Assembly (NCBI RefSeq): GCF_024339125.1
Contig: NZ_CP101417.1
Location: 2,367,001 to 2,431,000, forward strand
Reading direction: 5' to 3'
Origin: Xanthomonas hortorum
GTDB taxonomy: Bacteria > Pseudomonadota > Gammaproteobacteria > Xanthomonadales > Xanthomonadaceae
Length of the DNA: 64,000 bases
Notes under the pieces: generated by a model
Database searches by the model: none
What the model was told of the DNA's origin: nothing
Seen by the model: only the letters and a program-made list of their open reading frames with translations
Part shown: positions 29,315 to 37,930 of the stretch, in pieces
Position numbering within the stretch: position 1 is the stretch's first letter
Layout of the letters: each line of letters opens with the position of its first letter
Position numbers and translations under genes: made by a program

Positions 29315-31042
29315 GTGAACGCGGTTGCCGTCGATCCAATTGAGCATCGAAGTGCGGAGACGCGCATCGTCGAAGCATTGCTTGAACGCCGTCGTCTGAA
29401 AGACACCGATCTGCTGCGCGCGCGCCAGTTGCAGACCGAATCCGGTATGGGCCTGCTGGCCTTGCTGGGCCGTCTGGGCCTGGTGTCCGAACGCGATCAC
29501 GCAGAGACCTGCGCCGACGTGCTGGGCCTGCCGCTGGTGGACGCACGCCAACTCGGCGATACCCCGCCTGAAATGCTGCCCGAAGTGCAGGGCTTATCGC
29601 TGCGTTTTCTCAAACAATTTCATCTGTGCCCGGTCGGCGAACGCGATGGCCGGCTGGATCTGTGGATCGCCGATCCGTACGACGATTACGCGATCGATGC
29701 GGTGCGTCTTGCGACCGGATTCCCGCTGTTTCTGCAGGTCGGGTTGCGCTCGGAGATCGACGATCTGATCGAGCGCTGGTATGGCCAGGGTCGCAGCGCG
29801 ATGGGCACCATCGTGGAAACCGCCGACGGCGATGCCAACAGCAGCGACGATATCGAAGCGCTGCGCGATCTGGCCTCCGAAGCGCCGGTGATCCGGCTAG
29901 TGAATCTGGTGATCCAGCACGCGGTGGAACTGCGCGCCTCCGACATCCATATCGAACCGTTCGAAAGCCGGCTCAAGGTGCGTTATCGCGTGGACGGCGT
30001 GCTGGTGGAAGGCGAAAGCCCGCCGGCCAAACTCACCGCCGCGGTGATCAGCCGCGTCAAGATCATGGCCAAGCTCAACATCGCCGAACGTCGGCTGCCG
30101 CAGGACGGCCGCATCATGTTGCGCGTGCAGGGCAAGGAGCTGGATCTGCGCGTCAGCACCGTGCCTACCGCGCATGGCGAAAGCGTGGTGATGCGTCTGC
30201 TCGATCGTGAAACAGTGGTGTTCGACTTCTACAAGCTGGGCTTTACCGAAGACTTTCTGCCGCAGTTCCGCAAGGTGCTCGAGCAGCCGCACGGCATCAT
30301 GCTGGTCACCGGCCCGACCGGCTCGGGCAAGACCACCACGCTGTACACCGCATTGAGCCAGCTCAACACCTCGGACGTGAAGATCATTACCGTCGAAGAC
30401 CCGGTGGAATATCAGATCGAAGGCATCAACCAGATCCAGGCCAAGCCGCAGATCGGGCTGGATTTCGCCAATGCGCTGCGCAGCATCGTGCGTCAGGATC
30501 CGGACATCATCATGATCGGCGAAATGCGCGATCTGGAAACCGCGCGCATCGCGATCCAGTCTGCGCTCACCGGCCATCTGGTGTTGTCCACGCTGCACAC
30601 CAATAACGCGGCCGGCGGCATCACCCGCCTGCTCGACATGGGCGTGGAAGACTACCTGCTCACCTCCACCATCAACGGCATCCTTGCGCAGCGCCTGGTG
30701 CGCAAGCTCGACCTGCCCAATGCCGAACGCTACCTGGCATCGCCGGAGGAGGTTGAGCGTTTCAACCTGCGCCGCCTGCAGCCGGAGGGCGAGATTTACC
30801 TGTATCGCCCGCGCGCCTCGGCAGCGGCGCCGACCGGCTATCTTGGCCGCACCACCATCGTCGAATTCCTGGTGATGAACGACGAGCTGCGGCGCGCGGT
30901 GATGCGCCGTGCCGGCATGGGCGAGATCGAACAACTGGCCCGCAAGGCCGGCATGCGCACCATGTACGAAGACGGCCTGTCCAAGGCCTTGCGCGGCGAA
31001 ACCACCATCGAAGAAGTGCTGCGCGTGACGGAGGATGCGTGA
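29315..31042 (+). CDS. xpsE: Type II secretion ATPase XpsE (GspE)
   Basis: Cytoplasmic hexameric ATPase that drives the pseudopilus of the Xps type II secretion system. I prefer the GTG at 29315 (GGAG six bases upstream), giving 575 residues; GTG at 29303 is also open. N-terminal T2SSE_N domain (about 15-140), then the motor: Walker A GPTGSGKT (333-340), Asp box, Walker B IIMIGEMRD, and His box LVLSTLHTNNAAGGITRLLDMG. The tetracysteine zinc motif usual in GspE C-terminal regions is absent: the stretch between LVRKLDLPNAERY and GYLGRTTIVEF has no Cys. It heads the xps operon. A repeat-bearing gap of 175 bases separates it from xpsF. Confidence 0.95.
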   Translation: MNAVAVDPIEHRSAETRIVEALLERRRLKDTDLLRARQLQTESGMGLLALLGRLGLVSERDHAETCADVLGLPLVDARQLGDTPPEMLPEVQGLSLRFLKQFHLCPVGERDGRLDLWIADPYDDYAIDAVRLATGFPLFLQVGLRSEIDDLIERWYGQGRSAMGTIVETADGDANSSDDIEALRDLASEAPVIRLVNLVIQHAVELRASDIHIEPFESRLKVRYRVDGVLVEGESPPAKLTAAVISRVKIMAKLNIAERRLPQDGRIMLRVQGKELDLRVSTVPTAHGESVVMRLLDRETVVFDFYKLGFTEDFLPQFRKVLEQPHGIMLVTGPTGSGKTTTLYTALSQLNTSDVKIITVEDPVEYQIEGINQIQAKPQIGLDFANALRSIVRQDPDIIMIGEMRDLETARIAIQSALTGHLVLSTLHTNNAAGGITRLLDMGVEDYLLTSTINGILAQRLVRKLDLPNAERYLASPEEVERFNLRRLQPEGEIYLYRPRASAAAPTGYLGRTTIVEFLVMNDELRRAVMRRAGMGEIEQLARKAGMRTMYEDGLSKALRGETTIEEVLRVTEDA

Positions 31043-31170
31043 GAGTCAACGGAGCCACAGCGAGCATCGGATGCTCAGGATCGGAAGATAAGCAGGGCAA
31101 GGTCTCGGCAACGCGTCGCGCACGCGCACAGCTGCGCCCGGTGGCGCCAACGCAGCGCAGGATCCTGCTT

Positions 31171-31208
31171 TTACCGATTCCCGATTCCCGATTCCCCAAT
31201 CCCGGCCT
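31171..31208. repeat. Dispersed AATCCC-type repeat before xpsF
   Basis: Reiterated GATTCCC and CCAATCCC units fill the end of the xpsE-xpsF gap and stop about 10 bases before the xpsF ATG. They match the right arm of the elements in purL and before nrdR. An opposing arm is not clear here. Confidence 0.65.
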
Positions 31209-31217
31209 TCCAGCCTG

Positions 31218-32435
31218 ATGCCCCTGTACCGCTACAAGGCGCTCGATGCGCACGGCGAAATGCTCGATGGCCAGATGGAAGCGGCCAGCGATGCAGAAGT
31301 GGTGCTGCGTCTGCAGGAGCAAGGCCATCTGCCGGTGGAAACACGCCTGGCCACCGGCGAAAGCGACTCGCCGTCGCTGCGCATGCTGCTGCGCAAGAAG
31401 CCGTTCGACAACGCCGCGCTGGTGCAGTTCACCCAACAGCTGTCCACGCTGATCGGTGCCGGCCAGCCGCTGGATCGTGCGCTGTCGATCCTGATGGATC
31501 TGCCCGAAGACGAAAAAAGCCGGCGCGTGATCGGCGATGTGCGCGACACCGTGCGTGGCGGCGCGCCGCTGTCCTCGGCACTGGAACGCCAGCATGGGCT
31601 GTTTTCCAAGCTCTACATCAACATGGTCCGCGCGGGCGAAGCCGGCGGCAGCATGCAGGACACCCTGCAACGCCTGGCCGATTATCTGGAGCGCAGCCGC
31701 GCACTCCGGGGGAAGGTGATCAATGCGCTGATCTATCCGGCGATTCTGCTGGCGGTGGTCGGCTGTGCGTTGCTGTTCCTGCTCGGTTATGTGGTGCCGC
31801 AGTTTGCGCAGATGTACGAAAGCCTGGATGTTGCCTTGCCGTGGTTCACGCAAGCCGTTTTGAGCGTGGGCCTGCTGGTGCGCGACTGGTGGGTGGTGTT
31901 GATCGTGGTGCCGGGCGTGCTCGGGCTGTGGCTGGATCGCAAGCGGCGCAATGCGGCGTTTCGTGCCGCGCTGGACGAATGGTTGCTGCGGCAGAAAGTC
32001 GTCGGCAGCCTGATCGCACGCCTGGAAACCGCGCGGCTGACGCGCACGCTAGGCACCTTGTTGCGTAATGGCGTGCCGCTGTTGGCCGCGATCGGCATTG
32101 CGCGCAATGTGATGTCGAATCTGGCGCTGGTCGAAGATGTCGACGCCGCTGCCGACGACGTCAAGAACGGGCATGGCCTGGCGATGTCGCTGGCACGCGG
32201 CAAGCGCTTCCCGCGGCTGGCCCTGCAGATGATTCAGGTGGGCGAAGAGTCCGGCGCGCTGGACACGATGCTGCTCAAGACCGCCGACACCTTCGAGCTG
32301 GAAACCGCGCAAGCCATCGACCGCGCACTGGCCGCCCTGGTGCCGCTGATCACGCTGGTGCTGGCCTCGGTGGTGGGGCTTGTCATCATCTCGGTGCTGG
32401 TACCGCTGTATGACCTGACCAATGCCATCGGATAA
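31218..32435 (+). CDS. xpsF: Type II secretion inner-membrane platform protein XpsF (GspF)
   Basis: Polytopic inner-membrane protein of the Xps assembly platform. The 405 residues show two T2SSF domains (about 70-195 and 275-398) and three membrane segments: about 165-195 (IYPAILLAVVGCALLFLLGY), about 220-240, and a final one at about 375-400 (LITLVLASVVGLVIISVLVP). The N-terminus MPLYRYKALDAHGEMLDGQM is the family hallmark. No Shine-Dalgarno sequence is visible; the C-rich repeat arm ends just before the ATG. Confidence 0.95.
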   Translation: MPLYRYKALDAHGEMLDGQMEAASDAEVVLRLQEQGHLPVETRLATGESDSPSLRMLLRKKPFDNAALVQFTQQLSTLIGAGQPLDRALSILMDLPEDEKSRRVIGDVRDTVRGGAPLSSALERQHGLFSKLYINMVRAGEAGGSMQDTLQRLADYLERSRALRGKVINALIYPAILLAVVGCALLFLLGYVVPQFAQMYESLDVALPWFTQAVLSVGLLVRDWWVVLIVVPGVLGLWLDRKRRNAAFRAALDEWLLRQKVVGSLIARLETARLTRTLGTLLRNGVPLLAAIGIARNVMSNLALVEDVDAAADDVKNGHGLAMSLARGKRFPRLALQMIQVGEESGALDTMLLKTADTFELETAQAIDRALAALVPLITLVLASVVGLVIISVLVPLYDLTNAIG

Positions 32436-32558
32436 CGTGGCGGTGGATTCACAACAACTTTCCGGTGACCGCACGACACCCATGCGGGAACCATTGCAAT
32501 GCCCGCCGTGTCATCTTCTGGCGGCAGCATCTTTCATCGACGTGCAAGGAAATCGTTC

Positions 32559-32990
32559 ATGATCAAGCGCTCCATTACCCGTAGTCCATCGCGTGCAGCC
32601 CAGGCCGGCATGAGCTTGCTGGAAATCATCATCGTCATCGTGCTGATCGGTGCGGTGCTCACCCTGGTCGGTAGCCGTGTGCTCGGTGGTGCCGATCGCG
32701 GCAAGGCCAACCTGGCCAAATCGCAGATCCAGACCCTGGCCGGCAAGATCGAGAATTTCCAGCTCGACACCGGCAAGTTGCCGGGCAAGCTCGATGAGCT
32801 GGTCACCCAGCCGGGCGGCAGCAGTGGCTGGCTGGGTCCGTACGCCAAGCCGGTCGAACTCAACGACCCGTGGGGCCACACCATCGAATACCGTGTGCCC
32901 GGCGATGGCCAGCCGTTCGATCTGATCAGCCTGGGCAAGGACGGCCGCCCCGGCGGCAGCAGCTACGACGCGGACATCAAGTACCAATAA
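32559..32990 (+). CDS. xpsG: Major pseudopilin XpsG (GspG)
   Basis: Main subunit of the type II secretion pseudopilus, 143 residues from the ATG at 32559 with AAGGA nine bases upstream; a longer in-frame opening from 32499 is not supported. The prepilin peptidase site is Gly17-Met18 followed by SLLE, placing the conserved Glu at +5, then the hydrophobic helix IIIVIVLIGAVLTLV. The C-terminal GspG region is typical (WGPYAKPVELNDPWG-like order: DPWGHTIEYRVPG, then DLISLGKDGRPGG). It lies between xpsF and xpsH. Confidence 0.95.
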   Translation: MIKRSITRSPSRAAQAGMSLLEIIIVIVLIGAVLTLVGSRVLGGADRGKANLAKSQIQTLAGKIENFQLDTGKLPGKLDELVTQPGGSSGWLGPYAKPVELNDPWGHTIEYRVPGDGQPFDLISLGKDGRPGGSSYDADIKYQ

Positions 32991-33000
32991 GCCTTCCGCC

Positions 33001-33510
33001 ATGCGCGTTGCGTGTCAGCCGTTGCGTCATCCGCATGGAGTGGTCGGTCCTGGTGGCAGACGCACGCGTGGCAGTTCGTTGCTGGAAATGCTGCTGGTCA
33101 TCGCCTTGATCGCGATGGCCGGCGTGCTGGCCGCTGCCGCACTCAATGGCGGGATCGACGGCATGCGCCTGCGCACCGCCGGCAAGGCGATCGCCTCGCA
33201 GCTGCGCTATACACGCACCCAGGCAATCGCCACCGGCACCCCGCAGCGCTTTCTGATCGACCCGCAGCAGCACCGTTGGGAAGCGCCCGGCGGCCATCAC
33301 GGCGATCTGCCGGCGTCGCTGGAGGTGCGTTTTACCGGTGCGCGGCAGGTGCAGTCGCGGCAGGATCAGGGCGCCATCCAGTTCTTCCCGGATGGCGCCT
33401 CTACCGGCGGGCGCATCGACCTGCGCGTCAAGGACGCTACCTGGCGTGTGGACGTGGGCTGGATCACCGGCGAAGTGCGCTCCGGGCAATTGCGGACGCC
33501 GGCGCCATGA
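33001..33510 (+). CDS. xpsH: Minor pseudopilin XpsH (GspH)
   Basis: Minor pseudopilin, 169 residues, starting 10 bases after xpsG. The leader is long and basic (ends GGRRTRG). The cleavage site is Gly24-Ser25 followed by SLLE (Glu at +5) and the hydrophobic helix MLLVIALIAMAGVLAAAAL. The globular C-terminal part has the GspH beta domain. The stop overlaps the xpsI start (ATGA). Confidence 0.9.
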   Translation: MRVACQPLRHPHGVVGPGGRRTRGSSLLEMLLVIALIAMAGVLAAAALNGGIDGMRLRTAGKAIASQLRYTRTQAIATGTPQRFLIDPQQHRWEAPGGHHGDLPASLEVRFTGARQVQSRQDQGAIQFFPDGASTGGRIDLRVKDATWRVDVGWITGEVRSGQLRTPAP

Positions 33511-33923
33511 AGCGCCAGCGCGGTTACACACTGATTGAGGTGATCGTCGCCTTTGCGCTGCTGGCATTGGCGTTGAGCCTGTTGCTGGGATCGCTATCCG
33601 GCGCTGCACGTCAGGTGCGCGCGGCCGACGAAAGCACGCGCGCCACGCTGCATGCGCAATCGTTGCTGGCCGCGCAGGGCATGGACAAACCGCTGGTGCC
33701 CGAGCAGCAACAAGGCAGCTTCGAAGACGGGCATTTTCGCTGGTCGATGGATGTGCGCCCGTACGACGAACCGCGGCGCAATCCGCAGGCGCCGGTTTCA
33801 CCGGGTGCGCATACGTTGCTGCAACTGACCCTGGTGGTGCGCTGGGGCGAGCAGCCCAATCAGGTGCTGCAATGGCGCACCTTGCGGCTGGTCGCTGCGG
33901 CGCAGCCAGGCAGCGCCCCATGA
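33507..33923 (+). CDS. xpsI: Minor pseudopilin XpsI (GspI)
   Basis: Minor pseudopilin, 138 residues from the ATG at 33507 overlapping the xpsH stop; the longer frame upstream lies inside xpsH. The leader MKRQRG is cleaved before YTLIEVIVAFALLALALSLL, with Glu at +5. Part of the GspI-J-K tip complex of the pseudopilus. The ATGA overlap with xpsJ suggests coupled translation. Confidence 0.92.
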   Translation: MKRQRGYTLIEVIVAFALLALALSLLLGSLSGAARQVRAADESTRATLHAQSLLAAQGMDKPLVPEQQQGSFEDGHFRWSMDVRPYDEPRRNPQAPVSPGAHTLLQLTLVVRWGEQPNQVLQWRTLRLVAAAQPGSAP

Positions 33924-34555
33924 GCCGTTCGCGCAACGCCGGGTTCACCCTGATTGAAGTGCTGCTGGCCACGATGTTGCTGGTGGGCGGTCTGGCATTG
34001 GCGTTCGCCACCTTGCGCTCGGCCAGTGCGGTGAGTCAGCGCGGCGAAGCGATCGCCCAGCGCAGCGAGCGTGTGCGCGCGGTGGAAGAATTCCTGCGTC
34101 GCCGGCTGGCGGCCGCGTTGCCGATTGCGATGGGCATCGACCCGCAAAGCCAGCAGCCGATGTTGTTCATCGGCGAGCCGCAGCGCATGCGTTTTGCCGC
34201 CGACGTACCGGATTATCTGGGCCGTGGCGGGCCGTATCTGCATGATCTGTCGGTGGCCGGCGATGGCGAGCAGCGCAATCTGTTGATTGCATTGACCATG
34301 CTGCAGTCGGGCAAGTCGATCGAAGAGGGCACCACGCTGCCGCCGGAAACACTCGCCGAAGGCGTGCAGCAGGTGAGCTTTCGTTATCGTGGCATGGATC
34401 CGCAGAGCGGCCGCCTGAGCGCGTGGTTGCCGCAATGGGAATGGCACGACCGGCTGCCGCTGCTGGTGCGCATCGAGATCCGTAGCGGCAATGCCGCGTG
34501 GCCGCCGTTGGTGGTGGCGTTGCCGCAGTCCAGCAACCCGGGAGCGGGGCAATGA
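33920..34555 (+). CDS. xpsJ: Minor pseudopilin XpsJ (GspJ)
   Basis: Minor pseudopilin, 211 residues from the ATG at 33920. The prepilin site is Gly8 followed by [20 protein letters not shown], with Glu at +5. The GspJ globular domain contains the usual VSFRYRG segment near 155. It overlaps both neighbours by ATGA junctions. Confidence 0.93.
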   Translation: MSRSRNAGFTLIEVLLATMLLVGGLALAFATLRSASAVSQRGEAIAQRSERVRAVEEFLRRRLAAALPIAMGIDPQSQQPMLFIGEPQRMRFAADVPDYLGRGGPYLHDLSVAGDGEQRNLLIALTMLQSGKSIEEGTTLPPETLAEGVQQVSFRYRGMDPQSGRLSAWLPQWEWHDRLPLLVRIEIRSGNAAWPPLVVALPQSSNPGAGQ

Positions 34556-35403
34556 GCCGCATGCGCGGTGCCGCGCTGGTGCTGGTGTTGTGGTTGATCG
34601 CCTTGCTCACCGCGATGATCGGCGCATTCGCGCTGACCGCGCGGGTGGAAGCACTGCAGGGCAGCATGCTGCGCAACGGCGCGCAGGCGCAGGAATACGC
34701 GCGCTCCGGCCTGGAATACGCGTTGTTTCGCTTGCAAAGTACCGACACGCAGGCGCGCTGGCGCGCAGACGGCCGGCGCTACCGTTGGCAGATGGACGAT
34801 GCCACGGTGGAGATCCGCATTACCGACGAAAGCGGCAAGGTGGATTTGAATATGGCCGAGCCTGCATTGCTGGCGGGATTGGTGCGCGCAGTCGGTGGCG
34901 AGCAGGGCCGCGATGCGCGCATTGCCGGCGCCATCGTCGATTGGCGCGATGGCGATTCGTTGAGCCAGCCGGGCGGCGGCGCAGAAGATCGCGATTACGC
35001 CGATGCCGGGTTGCCGTACGGCGCAAAAGATGGCCCGTTCGAAACGCTGGGCGAGTTGCGCCTGGTGCTGGGCATGGATGGCGAGCTGTATCGCAAGCTG
35101 TTGCCCAACCTCACGCTGTACAGCGGCCGCTCGCGGCCTGAAGCGCGCTTTGCGCCGGGCCCTGTGTTGACCGCGATGGGGCTGGATGCGCGGCAATTGC
35201 TGGCCCAGCGTGATGCGCCGCCGGGTTTGCCTGGCAGCGAGGCGACGCTCGGTGGCTCGGACACTTATAGTATCGAGAGCCGGGCGCGACTGAGTCAGGG
35301 ACGCGAGGCCGTATTGCGGGCGGTCGTGTCCATCAGTGCGTCCGCATTACCTGGGTCGGCGTATACCGTGTTGCGTTGGGAAGAAGGAGCAGCAGTGCAA
35401 TGA
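34552..35403 (+). CDS. xpsK: Pseudopilus tip protein XpsK (GspK)
   Basis: Large minor pseudopilin at the pseudopilus tip, 283 residues from the ATG at 34552. The leader MSRMRG precedes [18 protein letters not shown]; the +5 Glu is absent, as expected for GspK. The globular region has the family's DESGKVDLN segment near 95 and the helical insertion ([17 protein letters not shown]). It overlaps xpsJ and xpsL. Confidence 0.94.
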   Translation: MSRMRGAALVLVLWLIALLTAMIGAFALTARVEALQGSMLRNGAQAQEYARSGLEYALFRLQSTDTQARWRADGRRYRWQMDDATVEIRITDESGKVDLNMAEPALLAGLVRAVGGEQGRDARIAGAIVDWRDGDSLSQPGGGAEDRDYADAGLPYGAKDGPFETLGELRLVLGMDGELYRKLLPNLTLYSGRSRPEARFAPGPVLTAMGLDARQLLAQRDAPPGLPGSEATLGGSDTYSIESRARLSQGREAVLRAVVSISASALPGSAYTVLRWEEGAAVQ

Positions 35404-36521
35404 CCGCATGGCGGGATACCTTGGGTCGTATCGGCGTACGCGCCATGCCGGGAGCCGGAGGCTTCTGGCGTTGGTGGCAGCAATCGTTGCTGGCCTGGTT
35501 GCCGCAGCGCTGGCAATGGCAGTTGGGTCTGTCGCAGTCACGCCTGTTGCTGCAACCGGACGGCGACGCGCTGCAACTGCTGCGCCAGCGCGACCACAGC
35601 AGCGAGACCATCGCCAGCCTGCCGTGGCCGGTGCAGCCGCAGGAAGTCAATGCCTTGCTGCCGACCGCACTGGAAGGACTGCCGCGGCACTGGCTGTTGC
35701 CGGCCGCGCATGCCTTGCGTCGTCCGTTGCGCCTGCCTGCCGCCGCCGCCGCGCGTTTGCAGGATGTGGCGCGTTTTGAAATCGATCGGCAAACCCCGTT
35801 CACCGCCGACCAGGTGTATTTCGACGCGCGCGTGCTCGATGTGCGCGAAGACGGCCAGCTCGATGCCGAACTGGTGGTGGTGCCGCGCCGCATGATCGAT
35901 GGGCCGGACGGTGTGCCCGACGCATGGAGCAGCGCGTTGTCGGGCATCGATGTGACCGATGCGCATGGCCTGCCGTTAGGCGTGAACCTGCTGCCGCCGG
36001 CGCGTCGCCTGCGCCGCAGCGACCCGATGCAGCGCTGGAACCTGTTGCTCACTGCCGCCGCATTGGTGCTGCTGGCAGTGGCCGGTTGGCTGCTGCTGGA
36101 CAACCGCCGCCAGGCCGCCGACGACTTGCGTGCCAAGGTGCAGGCCAACGCCGCACGTGCGCGCCAGGTCGCTGCCGAACGCCAGCAATTGCTGGATCTG
36201 GTCGAAGGTGCCACCTTCTTCCAGCAGCAACGCGCCACCCGCCCCACCTCGGTGGAAATCTGGGACGAGCTGAGCCGGCGTCTGCCCGGCGGCACCTATC
36301 TGGAAAAATTCTCGGTCGAAGGCGGGCAATTGCAGTTGATCGGATTGAGCAACGAAGCGTCCTCGCTGGTGCGTCGTCTGGAAGGCTCGCCGCTGTGGCG
36401 CACGCCCTCGCTGACCGGCGTGCTGCAGAGCGATGCCGGTCGTAATGTGGACCGCTTCACCATCACCGCCGAGCTGGCCGGCCCCGATGCCAAGGAGGCG
36501 GCCGATGCCACGCAGCGTTAA
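35400..36521 (+). CDS. xpsL: Type II secretion protein XpsL (GspL)
   Basis: Inner-membrane linker that binds XpsE in the cytoplasm and XpsM in the membrane and periplasm. 373 residues from the ATG at 35400. An actin-like cytoplasmic part (about 40-210) contains [26 protein letters not shown]. One membrane segment follows (about 219-240: [20 protein letters not shown]), then a periplasmic ferredoxin-like domain. The ATGA overlap with xpsK indicates coupling. Xps-type L proteins diverge from enteric GspL, so identity rests on order and layout. Confidence 0.92.
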   Translation: MTAWRDTLGRIGVRAMPGAGGFWRWWQQSLLAWLPQRWQWQLGLSQSRLLLQPDGDALQLLRQRDHSSETIASLPWPVQPQEVNALLPTALEGLPRHWLLPAAHALRRPLRLPAAAAARLQDVARFEIDRQTPFTADQVYFDARVLDVREDGQLDAELVVVPRRMIDGPDGVPDAWSSALSGIDVTDAHGLPLGVNLLPPARRLRRSDPMQRWNLLLTAAALVLLAVAGWLLLDNRRQAADDLRAKVQANAARARQVAAERQQLLDLVEGATFFQQQRATRPTSVEIWDELSRRLPGGTYLEKFSVEGGQLQLIGLSNEASSLVRRLEGSPLWRTPSLTGVLQSDAGRNVDRFTITAELAGPDAKEAADATQR

Positions 36522-37158
36522 GCGCGATCGCTGGATCGCTTTGGGCCTGTTGCTGCTAGTGATCGGCGTGGCCTATCTGGTGCTGGTGCACCCATGGTTC
36601 ACCCAGCCGATGATCGCGGTGCAGGACGATCTGCAAGCGCTGCGCGAGCGCGAGCTGCGCGTGCGCGTGCAATTGCAGCAGGCGCCGGAAGTGAGCAAAC
36701 GGCTGCGTCAGGCGCGCCAGACCTTGGAAAGCCGCCCCGGCTTCTTGCCGGAAACGTCCGCCGAACTGGCCTCGGCCGGGTTGGTGCAGCGGCTGGAACG
36801 CGCGGTGGTGGAAGCCAGCCCCGGCAACCGCAGCTGCGCCATCAGCAACCGCTCGCCGTTGCAGCCGGAGAGCAAGGACCGCTTCACCCGCGTCGCGGTG
36901 CAGGTGCGCCTGCGCTGCGGCACCCCTGAGCTGGCCTCGGTGCTGTACAGCCTGGAAAACGGCACCCCGCGCCTGTTCGTGGACAACCTCAACGTGATGG
37001 CGCAGCGCTACCAGCTCTCGCCCAATGAAAGCGGCAACGGCCTGGATATCGCCTTCGAACTGGCCGGCTATCTGCGCCCGGGCGCCAGCGCCGCACCGCT
37101 GAATACCGATGCCGCACCCGCCGCCCCCGACGCCGCGGAGGCCAGCAATGCGCCTTGA
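36505..37158 (+). CDS. xpsM: Type II secretion protein XpsM (GspM)
   Basis: Single-pass inner-membrane protein that stabilises XpsL. 217 residues from the ATG at 36505, with AAGGAGG six bases upstream. A membrane segment at about 9-28 (WIALGLLLLVIGVAYLVLVH) is followed by a coiled region (QDDLQALRERELRVRVQLQQ) and a periplasmic domain. It overlaps the end of xpsL by 17 bases. Confidence 0.92.
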   Translation: MPRSVKRDRWIALGLLLLVIGVAYLVLVHPWFTQPMIAVQDDLQALRERELRVRVQLQQAPEVSKRLRQARQTLESRPGFLPETSAELASAGLVQRLERAVVEASPGNRSCAISNRSPLQPESKDRFTRVAVQVRLRCGTPELASVLYSLENGTPRLFVDNLNVMAQRYQLSPNESGNGLDIAFELAGYLRPGASAAPLNTDAAPAAPDAAEASNAP

Positions 37159-37930
37159 CCTGATCGGGCTGCGCACCTGGTTGCTGGCCACCGTGGTCGG
37201 CTGGGCACTGCTGGTATGCGTGCTGGCGGTGGCCGGCCTGGGCAAGCGGGTGGAGCTGCTGCCCGACGATCCGGCGCTGGTGCAGCGCCTGCCCACCCTG
37301 CCGGCACCGGCGCCGGAGCGGCTGGGCGCGTTCGAGAAATATTCGGAAATCGCCGCGCATCCGGCCTTCGCGGAAGATCGCCTGCCGCATCCGTTCTTCC
37401 TGTCCGGCAACGACGGCAGCGGCGCCGCATCGACGGTGCGGTTGACCGGCGTGCTGCTGACGGACAACTTCAAGATGGCCACGCTGACCCTGGACCCGCA
37501 CGATTCGGTGCGGGTCAAACTCGGCGGCGATGCAGTCAAGGGCTGGCGCCTGCTCGCACTGCAGCCGCGCAGCGCAACCATCGAAGGCCCGGGCGGCACC
37601 CAGACACTGGAACTGCAGGTGTTCAACGGCCAGGGCGGGCAGCCGCCCACCGCCAATGCCGGCGCGCCGGCTGCACCCGGCGCCACGCCACCGTTACCAT
37701 CGCCCGATGCCGCCGCGGTGCAGCCGCCGCAGCCCCAGCCTGCCACGCCTGCCCAGCAGCCCGGTGGGCAGGCACCGCCGACGGTGCCGCCGCAACGCAG
37801 CGACGGCGCCCAGGAAGCCCCACGCCCCTCCGACGATCAGATGCGTGCCATCCGCGAACGCATCGAAGCCCGACGCCGCCAGCTGCAACAGCAGCGCCAG
37901 AGCGGCTCAACCCCCGGTCAGACCCAATGA
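37148..37930 (+). CDS. xpsN: Type II secretion protein XpsN (GspN/GspC-like)
   Basis: Inner-membrane protein with one N-terminal segment (about 11-31: LLATVVGWALLVCVLAVAGL) and a periplasmic region holding a GspC-type homology domain (about 90-160: VRLTGVLLTDNFKMATLTLD). A Pro/Ala/Gln-rich tail follows (about 165-260). In Xanthomonas, XpsN takes the place of GspC, linking the platform to the XpsD secretin. 260 residues from the ATG at 37148, with GGAGG upstream. It overlaps xpsM and, by ATGA, xpsD. Confidence 0.9.
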   Translation: MRLDLIGLRTWLLATVVGWALLVCVLAVAGLGKRVELLPDDPALVQRLPTLPAPAPERLGAFEKYSEIAAHPAFAEDRLPHPFFLSGNDGSGAASTVRLTGVLLTDNFKMATLTLDPHDSVRVKLGGDAVKGWRLLALQPRSATIEGPGGTQTLELQVFNGQGGQPPTANAGAPAAPGATPPLPSPDAAAVQPPQPQPATPAQQPGGQAPPTVPPQRSDGAQEAPRPSDDQMRAIRERIEARRRQLQQQRQSGSTPGQTQ

